From positions 1 to 11,433 of the forward strand of contig UQNP01000048.1 in assembly GCA_900542385.1 (NCBI GenBank): a stretch of DNA of 11,433 bases. Reading direction: 5' to 3'. Below the pieces are notes generated by a model that was not told where the DNA came from, searched no databases, and saw nothing but the letters and a program-made list of their open reading frames with translations. The DNA is from an uncultured Eubacterium sp. Lineage in GTDB: Bacteria; Bacillota; Clostridia; Peptostreptococcales; Anaerovoracaceae. The translations under genes and the position numbers were made by a program. Shown here piece by piece: positions 1 to 5,757 of the stretch. Every line of letters starts with the position of its first letter. Within the stretch, counting starts at the first letter, position 1.

Positions 1-1139
1 CGCAGCTTAGTGATGTGGATGTTATGTGCAAACTTCTCGAACGTCTGGGTGCACATGTTGAGAAAGATCCCGAGGGAAAAACCGTAGATATAACAGCCGG
101 ATCGGATCTCAGCTGTGAAGCTCCTTATGATCTTGTGAAAATGATGAGAGCATCGATACTTGTACTGGGAGCCTTGCTGATCAGAACAGGCAGAGGAGTG
201 ATACCCCTTCCTGGAGGATGTGCGATAGGGAAGAGACCTGTAGAGCTTCATCTGAAAGGTCTGAAAGCTCTCGGCGCAGTCGTAGATGAAAATCAGCTTG
301 CAAGGGGAATAGTGGATGCCAGAGCTGATAAACTTAAAGGAAATACTATATACCTGGATTTCCCAAGCGTAGGAGCGACAGAAGTAATAATAATGGCGGC
401 ATCTTTGGCGGAAGGTACTACGATACTTGAAAATGCTGCGCAGGAGCCTGAAATAGTCGATTTGGCGAATTTTTTGAATAAAATGGGGGCAAAGATCAAG
501 GGCGTCGGAACAGATACTATAAAGATAGAGGGCGTAGAAAAACTCAAAGGCGTAAATCATAACGTTATTCCGGATAGGATAGAAGCTGGAACCTTTATGG
601 TGGGAGCAGTTATGACAGGAGGAAACGTGCTGGTAAAAAATGTAGTACCGGATCACCTCAAAGCTGTCATTGCAAAGCTTAGAGAGTGCGGAGCTGTGAT
701 CACTCCCGTTGACGAGGGTGTTTTGGTGCAGGGAGATGTCAATCCTCTTGTATCCACGGATATAAAGACGCTGCCCTATCCAGGATTTCCGACGGATCTG
801 CAGTCGCCGTTCATGGCTTTACTTACCGTTGCCAAAGGTCCAAGCGTAGTCATAGAAACTGTATTTGAAAACAGATTTATGCATGTAGGTGAATTCAACA
901 GAATGGGAGCAAATATAAAAATAGACGGTAACTGTGCGATAATACCGGGAGGTAAGAACTTACAGGGGGCACAGGTGGTTGCAACAGATCTGAGAGCAGG
1001 AGCGGCAGTAGTTCTCACGGGACTTATCGCTGACGGCATTACGGAGATATCTCAGATATATCATGTGGACAGAGGATATGAAAATTTCGTGAATAAACTC
1101 AAAAAGCTGGGCGCGAATATAATGCGTGTCGAGGATTGA
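1..1139 (+). CDS. murA: UDP-N-acetylglucosamine 1-carboxyvinyltransferase (MurA), 5' end cut by window
   Basis: MurA transfers enolpyruvate from PEP to UDP-GlcNAc, the first committed cytoplasmic step of peptidoglycan synthesis. The reading frame is already open at base 3 and reads QLSDVDVMCKLL, matching the family's LSDV-containing segment. The GTG at 15 is therefore an internal Val codon and the true start lies outside the window; about 40 N-terminal residues, including the usual KNA motif, are missing. Visible family motifs are GGCAIGKRP with the catalytic Cys (codon 219-221; Cys rather than the Asp of fosfomycin-resistant forms), FPTDLQSPF with the conserved Asp (about 795-821), and DLRAGAAVVLTG with the conserved Arg near the C-terminus. 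The length of the visible part fits a protein of about 417 residues. It ends at TGA 1137-1139 and is followed by a terminator. Many Firmicutes carry two MurA paralogs, and I cannot say which this is. Confidence 0.97.
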   Translation, partial: QLSDVDVMCKLLERLGAHVEKDPEGKTVDITAGSDLSCEAPYDLVKMMRASILVLGALLIRTGRGVIPLPGGCAIGKRPVELHLKGLKALGAVVDENQLARGIVDARADKLKGNTIYLDFPSVGATEVIIMAASLAEGTTILENAAQEPEIVDLANFLNKMGAKIKGVGTDTIKIEGVEKLKGVNHNVIPDRIEAGTFMVGAVMTGGNVLVKNVVPDHLKAVIAKLRECGAVITPVDEGVLVQGDVNPLVSTDIKTLPYPGFPTDLQSPFMALLTVAKGPSVVIETVFENRFMHVGEFNRMGANIKIDGNCAIIPGGKNLQGAQVVATDLRAGAAVVLTGLIADGITEISQIYHVDRGYENFVNKLKKLGANIMRVED

Positions 1140-1167
1140 TATATAAATTGCATGATTATTGAAGAGA

Positions 1168-1200
1168 AGGGCTGTGAAGAATTTTTCACAGCTCTTTTTT
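1168..1200 (+). terminator. Intrinsic terminator of murA
   Basis: An 11-bp stem pairs AGGGCTGTGAA (1168-1178) with TTCACAGCTCT (1185-1195), with one G-U pair and a 6-nt loop. Six consecutive T (1195-1200) follow directly. It sits 28 bases after the murA stop and separates murA from the feo promoter. Confidence 0.92.
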
Positions 1201-1233
1201 ATGATTTTTAACATCAAAAAAATGTAAAAACAG

Positions 1234-1261
1234 TTGACAAGTATTTTGTTTATGTTAGAAT
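1234..1261 (+). promoter_or_regulatory. Sigma-A type promoter for feoA
   Basis: A perfect -35 box TTGACA (1234-1239) is followed after 16 bases by the -10 box TAGAAT (1256-1261), with a TG at 1253-1254 that makes an extended -10 (TGtTAGAAT). Transcription should start near 1268, leaving a leader of about 75 nt before feoA. This is the best-matching promoter in the window. Confidence 0.8.
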
Positions 1262-1265
1262 GTAA

Positions 1266-1289
1266 GCGTAGTTAGAAAAAGCTAACCGC
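1266..1289 (+). promoter_or_regulatory. Inverted repeat over the feo transcription start, candidate metal-repressor operator
   Basis: GTTAG (1271-1275) and CTAAC (1282-1286) form an inverted repeat around AAAAAG. GCG (1266-1268) and CGC (1287-1289) extend it, with a TA bulge on the left. It begins at the predicted +1, where a repressor would block transcription. The TTAG...CTAA half sites recall DtxR/IdeR-family operators more than the classic Fur box, but that is a resemblance only. It could also act as an mRNA 5' hairpin. A further 10-nt palindrome, AAAGCGCTTT, lies at 1308-1317 in the leader. Confidence 0.4.
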
Positions 1290-1342
1290 ATTAAGGCGTG
1301 ATAAAATAAAGCGCTTTCGTTTGCTTAGCATAGGAGACAGAT

Positions 1343-1555
1343 ATGAATTTAAGTGAAGCTAAAACAGGAGAAACGTATATAGTTAAAGATATTTCAAGTG
1401 ATGACGAGGAGCTCAAATCTTTTCTGTTCACTTTAGGGTGTTACAGCGGTGAGCCAATAACGGTCATTTCCCATATAAAGGGAGGATGTGTCGTATCGAT
1501 AAAGGATGGAAGATACAATATAGATGACGGCATAGCCGAATCGATCTTAATATAA
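1343..1555 (+). CDS. feoA: FeoA-like ferrous iron transport accessory protein
   Basis: This is a 70-residue protein of the FeoA family, small cytoplasmic SH3-like beta-barrel proteins that assist FeoB. The FeoA pattern is visible in the central stretch FLFTLGCYSGEPITVI (residues 27-42), corresponding to the family's L..LG...G..V.V core, followed by a short strand-rich second half ending in ESILI. There is no membrane segment. The start is ATG 1343 with AGGAG at 1332-1336, six bases upstream. It is the first gene of the feo unit, downstream of a strong promoter and candidate operator, and feoB starts 106 bases after it. The sequence is divergent and short compared with the usual 75-85 residues, so the identification rests on both pattern and context. 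Function in FeoB activation is inferred from the family. Confidence 0.85.
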   Translation: MNLSEAKTGETYIVKDISSDDEELKSFLFTLGCYSGEPITVISHIKGGCVVSIKDGRYNIDDGIAESILI

Positions 1556-1565
1556 AACTGATTTG

Positions 1566-1590
1566 AATAGTGACGAAGGTCACTATTTTT
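1566..1590 (+). terminator. Terminator-like hairpin between feoA and feoB (possible attenuator)
   Basis: A perfect 9-bp stem pairs AATAGTGAC (1566-1574) with GTCACTATT (1579-1587), closed by a GAAG tetraloop and running into five T (1586-1590). It starts 11 bases after the feoA stop. The stem is AT-rich at its base, so termination may be partial. It could lower feoB expression relative to feoA or protect the 3' end of a feoA transcript. I see no convincing separate feoB promoter downstream, so read-through is needed unless one was missed. Confidence 0.6.
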
Positions 1591-1661
1591 AAGGAGTACA
1601 GGTTAGTTGAGGATAACTACAGACGGACTTATTTATTATTATATAGACAGGAGGATGTAAC

Positions 1662-3680
1662 ATGAGAATTGCTTTTGCCGGCAATCCCAACAGTGGTAAG
1701 ACTACTATGTACAATTCGCTTACGGGAGAAAATGAAAGAGTAGGTAACTGGGCCGGAGTTACCATAGGCAAAAAGGAGAGTCCTATAAAAAAAGAATACT
1801 ATGATTCCACAGAGGCGCTTATTGCAGTCGATCTTCCGGGAGCATATTCGATGTCTCCTTTCACGCCGGAAGAAAGTATCACCAGTGGTTACGTGCGAGA
1901 TGAAAATCCTGATGTTATAATAAACATAGTGGATGCTACTAATCTCAGCAGGAGTCTGTTTTTTACAACTCAGCTTCTGGAATTGGGAATACCGGTCGTA
2001 GTGGCGTTAAATAAAAGTGATATAAATGAAAAACAGAATACGAAAATAGATACGGAAACTTTGTCGAAAAAGTTAAACTGCCCGGTCATAAGGACGATAT
2101 CGACATCATCGGGAAGCGATAACGGTCTCAAGGAGGTCGTGAAGTCTGCGGTAGAGCTCAGCGGCAGAAAGCAGAAAGCTCCGTATCTTCAGGCAGAGAT
2201 CAACCTTCACGATAAAAAAGCTGTAGAGGCAGAGGACAGGAAGCGATTTGATTTTGTAAATAAAATAGTAAAGGAAGTAGAGACAAGGCAGGTACTGACC
2301 AGGGAAAGAAATTCACAGGACAAAATAGATGCCGTGCTTACTAATAAAGTTGCAGGCATAGTGATATTTGCTCTTGTAATGTGGGCTGTTTTCTGGATAT
2401 CTCAGTCATGGTTCGGACCTCTTATCGCCGACTGGCTGGTAGGATGGATAGAGACTTTCCAGGGATGGGTATCGGCACAGCTTGAAAATGCAGCACCTAT
2501 ACTGCAGGCAATACTTGCAGACGGTATAGTCGGAGGTGTAGGCGCGGTGGTAGGATTTTTGCCGCTCGTAATGGTGATGTATTTCCTTATTGCACTCCTT
2601 GAAGACTGCGGATACATGGCTCGTGTAAGCGTAGTGATGGATCCTATATTCAAGAGAGTAGGATTGTCAGGAAAAGCTATAATACCTATAATAATCGGAA
2701 CAGGATGCGGGATACCGGGAATCATGGCGTGCCGAACGATCCGCGATGAAAGGGAAAGAAGAGCAAGTACCATGCTTACCACCTTCATACCTTGCGGAGC
2801 TAAAATACCGGTGATAGCATTGTTTGCAAGTGCTTTCTTCAGTGGCTCGGCATGGGTAAGTGCTGCAATGTATTTCACAGGCATATTGCTAATATTCCTG
2901 GGAGCGCTTATAATAAAATGGATAACAGGATACAAGTACAGGAAATCTTTCTTCATCATGGAGCTTCCTACATATAAGGCGCCAAGTCTGAAAAGAGCTT
3001 GTTTTTCGATGTTCGAGAGAGCAAAGGCCTATATAAAGAAGGCCGCTACGATAATACTCGTCTGCAACTGCGTAGTACAGCTTATGCAGACATTCAACTG
3101 GCAATTCCAGCCTGTTGCGGAAAATGCGGCGGATACATCAATACTGGCATCTATATCCTCGCCGTTTGCTGTACTTCTCATTCCTCTTGGATTTGGCACA
3201 TGGCAGCTGGCGGCAGCGGCGATAACAGGATTCATCGCTAAAGAAAATGTTGTGGGAACTCTCGCAGTAGTATACTCCATAACTAATTTCATAGATACGG
3301 ATGAGCTGGCATTGACCGGAGGAGCAAATGAAGTTGCACTTACGCTGGGACTTACTTCAGTGTCGGCGCTTGCATACCTTATGTTCAATCTCTTTACACC
3401 GCCTTGCTTTGCGGCGCTTGGTGCAATGAATTCAGAGATGAAGAGTGCAAAATGGCTGTGGGGCGCTATAGGATTCCAGTTCTCTACAGGATATACGGTG
3501 GCATTTTTAGTATATCAGATAGGTACTCTTGTTACGGAAGGATCTTTTGGAGCAGGATTCATACCTGGATTGATAGCTGTGCTTGTTATGGCAGGAGTTG
3601 TTGTTATGATAGGATACAGATCGAACAGAAACTTTGAAAAAGAATATTCGCTTCATGGAAAAGGAGGCGTTTCCGCATGA
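1662..3680 (+). CDS. feoB: Ferrous iron transporter FeoB, GTPase-coupled permease
   Basis: FeoB imports Fe(II) across the cytoplasmic membrane. This 672-residue copy has the full N-terminal G domain: G1 GNPNSGKT (7-14), G2 Thr34, G3 DLPG (57-60), G4 NKSD (117-120) and a G5-like stretch near 146-151. A helical linker with many charged residues follows (about 155-225). The multi-helix membrane domain begins near residue 228. Conserved core motifs are LLEDCGYMAR (312-321), GTGCGIPGIMACRTI (346-360, Cys349 in the pore motif), PCGAKIPV (377-384), ELPTYKAP (434-441), AKENVVGTLAVVY (526-538) and the TPPC of the late helices (579-582). It is shorter than E. coli FeoB (773) but usual for Clostridia. 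ATG 1662 is preceded by AGGAGG (1649-1654). Its stop overlaps the next start by 4 bases, indicating translational coupling. Confidence 0.97.
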   Translation: MRIAFAGNPNSGKTTMYNSLTGENERVGNWAGVTIGKKESPIKKEYYDSTEALIAVDLPGAYSMSPFTPEESITSGYVRDENPDVIINIVDATNLSRSLFFTTQLLELGIPVVVALNKSDINEKQNTKIDTETLSKKLNCPVIRTISTSSGSDNGLKEVVKSAVELSGRKQKAPYLQAEINLHDKKAVEAEDRKRFDFVNKIVKEVETRQVLTRERNSQDKIDAVLTNKVAGIVIFALVMWAVFWISQSWFGPLIADWLVGWIETFQGWVSAQLENAAPILQAILADGIVGGVGAVVGFLPLVMVMYFLIALLEDCGYMARVSVVMDPIFKRVGLSGKAIIPIIIGTGCGIPGIMACRTIRDERERRASTMLTTFIPCGAKIPVIALFASAFFSGSAWVSAAMYFTGILLIFLGALIIKWITGYKYRKSFFIMELPTYKAPSLKRACFSMFERAKAYIKKAATIILVCNCVVQLMQTFNWQFQPVAENAADTSILASISSPFAVLLIPLGFGTWQLAAAAITGFIAKENVVGTLAVVYSITNFIDTDELALTGGANEVALTLGLTSVSALAYLMFNLFTPPCFAALGAMNSEMKSAKWLWGAIGFQFSTGYTVAFLVYQIGTLVTEGSFGAGFIPGLIAVLVMAGVVVMIGYRSNRNFEKEYSLHGKGGVSA

Positions 3681-3871
3681 TCACAAATATAATTGCAGCA
3701 GCTATAATATTGCTCGCAGTCGGCGCATCGCTGAGACATATAATAAAAGAAAAGAAGAGGGGCGTTAAATGTATAGGATGTCCTGACAGCGGATGCTGTG
3801 CCCATGCTGTATCAAACAGAGCCGGAGAGTCTGATTCCGGATGCGGCTGCGGATGCGGAGGAAAAAAATAG
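3677..3871 (+). CDS. FeoB-associated Cys-rich small membrane protein
   Basis: This 64-residue protein has one N-terminal hydrophobic helix (residues 2-19), a basic stretch (HIIKEKKRG, 21-29) and a short tail with seven cysteines: 32, 35, 40, 41, 56, 58 and 60. The first four form CxxCx4CC, and the end reads CGCGCGG. By the positive-inside rule the Cys-rich tail should face the cytoplasm. This matches the FeoB-associated Cys-rich protein family encoded after feoB in many Firmicutes. Its role is not settled; handling or sensing of iron at the pore is plausible. The ATG overlaps the feoB stop (ATGA, 3677-3680), with AAGGAGG at 3661-3667. The overlap and the terminator just after it make it the last gene of the feo unit. 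Confidence 0.9.
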   Translation: MITNIIAAAIILLAVGASLRHIIKEKKRGVKCIGCPDSGCCAHAVSNRAGESDSGCGCGCGGKK

Positions 3872-3879
3872 TGTTGTAT

Positions 3880-3911
3880 ACAGGAGTTCGTGTGATACGG
3901 ACTCCTGTTTT
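3880..3911 (+). terminator. Intrinsic terminator of the feo operon
   Basis: A 12-bp stem pairs ACAGGAGTTCGT (3880-3891) with ACGGACTCCTGT (3897-3908), with one G-U pair and loop GTGAT. TTTT follows (3908-3911). The T-tract is short but the stem is strong, and it starts 9 bases after the stop of the Cys-rich gene. Confidence 0.88.
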
Positions 3912-3918
3912 CACTTTA

Positions 3919-3941
3919 TTGACAAATTGTCAGGGTATAAT
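3919..3941 (+). promoter_or_regulatory. Promoter region of the flavin reductase gene with a 13-nt palindrome
   Basis: A perfect -10 hexamer TATAAT lies at 3936-3941. A perfect -35-like TTGACA (3919-3924) is only 11 bases upstream, too close for a normal sigma-A pair. That TTGACA is part of a palindrome, TGACAA-A-TTGTCA (3920-3932), ending 3 bases before the -10. The palindrome is in the right place for a repressor or activator site; which protein would bind is unknown. The -10 assignment is fairly safe, the palindrome's function is inference. Confidence 0.55.
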
Positions 3942-3977
3942 AATGAAAAGAATAATAGGATAGGAGGAATCAAAGTT

Positions 3978-4538
3978 ATGAGAAAAAATTTCGGAGCGAA
4001 ATCATGGCTTTATCCGGAGCCTGTACTTATCGTTGCAGCATACGGTGAAGACGGAGTTGCAGACGCTATGAACGCCGCATGGGGAGGTATAAGCGGAAAT
4101 GCTGAGATATCCATGTGCCTCAGTCCGGGACATAAGACCGTAAAAAATATTTTGAAAAAGGGTGCTTTTACCGTAAGTATCGCTGATGCTGCTCACGTTA
4201 CGGAATGTGACTATGTAGGCATAGTATCGGCCAATGATGTTCCCGATAAGTTGGAAAGAGCGGGACTTCATACTCAGAAATCTGAATTTGTAGATGCACC
4301 GATCATTGAGGAGCTCCCTATGGCACTTGACTGCAAACTGATAAGCTATGATGAAGACACTCACAGAATGGTGGGTGAAATAGTAAATATAAATGCTGAT
4401 GAAAGTATAATAGGAGAAAACGGTCAGATAGATCCTTCCAAATTTGAGCCTATAATATACGATGCACCAAACAGTGCATATTTGAAAATAGGAGAAAAAG
4501 CAGGCAACGCCTTCAAGGATGGAGAAAAGCTTAAATAG
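3978..4538 (+). CDS. Flavin reductase family protein (FMN-binding split barrel, flavoredoxin-like)
   Basis: This 186-residue cytoplasmic protein resembles the flavin-reductase-like family (FMN-binding split barrel), including flavoredoxins. Visible family features are an N-terminal YPEPVLIVAAYG strand (12-23), the ADAMNAAWGG segment (28-37) where FMN is normally contacted, SPGHKTVKNILKKGAFTVSIA (50-70), and a C-terminal Y..IGEKAGNAF..GE..K ending. Such proteins bind FMN and transfer electrons from NAD(P)H or another donor; the donor and acceptor here cannot be read from sequence. ATG 3978 is chosen because GGAGG (3963-3967) lies ten bases upstream. The frame remains open upstream to 3798, but that part overlaps the Cys-rich gene, the terminator and the -10 box. 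It appears monocistronic, with its own promoter and terminator. The stop is one base from the stop of convergent spoIID. Confidence 0.88.
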   Translation: MRKNFGAKSWLYPEPVLIVAAYGEDGVADAMNAAWGGISGNAEISMCLSPGHKTVKNILKKGAFTVSIADAAHVTECDYVGIVSANDVPDKLERAGLHTQKSEFVDAPIIEELPMALDCKLISYDEDTHRMVGEIVNINADESIIGENGQIDPSKFEPIIYDAPNSAYLKIGEKAGNAFKDGEKLK

Positions 4539-4539
4539 T

Positions 4540-5643
4540 TCAATGCACTTCTGTCCCGCTGTAGTAGTGGGACAGTATTTTTTTGTAGTCATATCCTTCT
4601 TTTGCCATACCGTTGGCTCCGTATTGGCTCATTCCGACGCCGTGACCGGATCCATTTGAGGTGAAAGTTATAGTATCATCTGTCGTCTTTATTTCGAAGT
4701 TTGCAGAAGGCAGGCCAAGGGCTTCCCGAACGTTCCGGCCCTCAATGACGCCGTTTCCGATCTGCATTTTTTCCACTCTGCCGCCGCTGCTTCGGCTTAT
4801 GATTCTGATGTTTGATGAAGTTATGCTGCCAAAATCTATAGATGGACAGGCCTTTTTTATTTTAGAGGAAAATTCATCGATTGAAAATGAATTCTTTTCG
4901 TTTTTATGAGTTGCTTCATCTTCGTAGGGACTTTCAACGCTGACGAGATAAGGAACGGCAGAGGCAAAAACATCTTCGGAGTTTTCGGTTTTTCCGCCGC
5001 TTGACGAGTGAAACAGCGCCTGCTCTACGAGATTACCGTCGTAGTATAAAAGCTCACCTTCTGTATCGTCAACTGCTTTTGATATTTTATTCCATCCGTC
5101 CTCCATCCATTTTTCCCCTTTTAAGTCTTTGAGCTCAGAGGGACTCCTGTAGACCTGGCAATGGGTACTGTCGCAGAGAGGGGCGTCGGGGTGAGCTTTG
5201 GGATTACCGTTTTTCTCTGCGCGTATAACGCGTGCCAGAGAATATGTACGAGCTGCCACTGCCTGAGCTTTCAGAGCTTGTATATGAAAAGTTGAAGGCA
5301 TTTCGCCGGATACAACACCTTTGATATATTCTTCAAAATCAACAGATTCAGTTTTTTTTGAATCGCATCTGTATACAGATATGCTTTCAGGTGTATCAGT
5401 GAGTTCAAAAGATGTATTATTTGGATCATTGCTTTTTTGTATGCTGTCGCCGGGAATAATCTTAGTTATCAAATACGGCACAGGTATCATCAGGATACAT
5501 ACGGCAGCTGTTATCAGAACGATGATCTTAACATAGGGCGCTGAAAAAAAGCGTACAGCAGAAGAAAAAATGAGGTATGCGATATCTGAGAATCTGTATA
5601 TTCTGGATTTTTTTAGGAAAGAAAAGGATCGTCTGTGTTTCAT
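4540..5643 (-). CDS. spoIID: Stage II sporulation protein D (SpoIID), membrane-anchored peptidoglycan lytic transglycosylase
   Basis: SpoIID cleaves septal peptidoglycan glycan strands during engulfment of the forespore, working with SpoIIP and SpoIIM. This 367-residue copy has a short basic cytoplasmic N-terminus, a transmembrane helix at about 38-63, and an extracytoplasmic SpoIID/LytB domain. Family motifs are GEMPSTFHIQALKAQAVAART (113-133) with the catalytic Glu114, CDSTHCQVY (157-165) whose Cys157, His161 and Cys162 fit the zinc-binding region known from Clostridioides difficile SpoIID, FHSSSGGKTE (211-220), and the C-terminal GHGVGMSQYGA and HYYSGT. ATG at 5643-5641 has AGGAGGG 4 bases upstream. 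The 37 residues before the helix are longer than in Bacillus SpoIID. A candidate sigma-E promoter lies upstream. It is a single gene, convergent with the flavin reductase. It indicates an organism that sporulates, or descends from one. Confidence 0.95.
   Translation of the reverse strand: MKHRRSFSFLKKSRIYRFSDIAYLIFSSAVRFFSAPYVKIIVLITAAVCILMIPVPYLITKIIPGDSIQKSNDPNNTSFELTDTPESISVYRCDSKKTESVDFEEYIKGVVSGEMPSTFHIQALKAQAVAARTYSLARVIRAEKNGNPKAHPDAPLCDSTHCQVYRSPSELKDLKGEKWMEDGWNKISKAVDDTEGELLYYDGNLVEQALFHSSSGGKTENSEDVFASAVPYLVSVESPYEDEATHKNEKNSFSIDEFSSKIKKACPSIDFGSITSSNIRIISRSSGGRVEKMQIGNGVIEGRNVREALGLPSANFEIKTTDDTITFTSNGSGHGVGMSQYGANGMAKEGYDYKKILSHYYSGTEVH
4551..4584 (+). terminator. Terminator of the flavin reductase gene, inside the spoIID 3' coding end
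   Basis: A 10-bp stem pairs CTGTCCCGCT (4551-4560) with AGTGGGACAG (4566-4575), with one G-U pair and loop GTAGT. A T-tract at 4578-4584 (seven T) follows. It starts 12 bases after the flavin reductase stop. The same bases on the minus strand encode the last residues of SpoIID (KKILSHYYSGT). On the minus strand no T-run follows the stem, so it should work in the plus direction only. Confidence 0.85.
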
Positions 5644-5670
5644 ATGGCCCTCCTGAAATGTATTTGTACA

Positions 5671-5698
5671 AGTTTATGATGAAAATCTTAAACTATGC
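5671..5698 (-). promoter_or_regulatory. Candidate sigma-E promoter for spoIID
   Basis: Read on the minus strand, GCATAGT (5698-5692) matches 6 of 7 positions of the sigma-E -35 consensus KMATATT. CATAAACT (5678-5671) matches 6 of 8 of the -10 CATACAHT. The gap is 13 bases; 14-15 is usual. Transcription would start near 5664, giving a leader of about 20 nt containing the ribosome-binding site. In Bacillus, spoIID is a sigma-E gene, which supports the reading. Confidence 0.45.
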
Positions 5699-5711
5699 GT
5701 GATAGATGGTG

Positions 5712-5717
5712 TATAAT
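5712..5717 (+). promoter_or_regulatory. -10 box for the oxidoreductase-fumarase operon
   Basis: A perfect TATAAT lies 40 bases before the oxidoreductase ATG, with a TG directly in front. The best -35 at 18-base spacing is TTAAAC (5688-5693), only a weak match, so activation or a weak basal promoter is possible. The region is shared with the divergent spoIID promoter. Confidence 0.5.
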
Positions 5718-5757
5718 AGCAATTGTAGATATCGATAACGAGGAGGACTGTTTTACT

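Noticed and set aside
1607..1660. A 17-codon TTG-started leader frame ending just before feoB, with AAGGAG at 1591-1596
   Set aside because: Spacing to the TTG is long (10 bases), the peptide shows no regulatory run of codons, and an open frame this short is expected by chance. It is mentioned only as part of the attenuator observation.
2402..2959. A 185-codon open frame on the minus strand inside feoB
   Set aside because: It is antisense to a clearly conserved membrane-transporter region, has no recognisable family sequence, and is explained by the codon pattern of feoB.
3798..3977. A 60-codon upstream extension of the flavin reductase frame
   Set aside because: It overlaps the Cys-rich gene, its terminator and the TATAAT box. 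ATG 3978 has a good ribosome-binding site and begins where family similarity begins.
5695..5757. A 21-codon upstream extension of the oxidoreductase
   Set aside because: The -10 box lies within it, there is no ribosome-binding site, and the first beta strand of the fold starts directly after ATG 5758.
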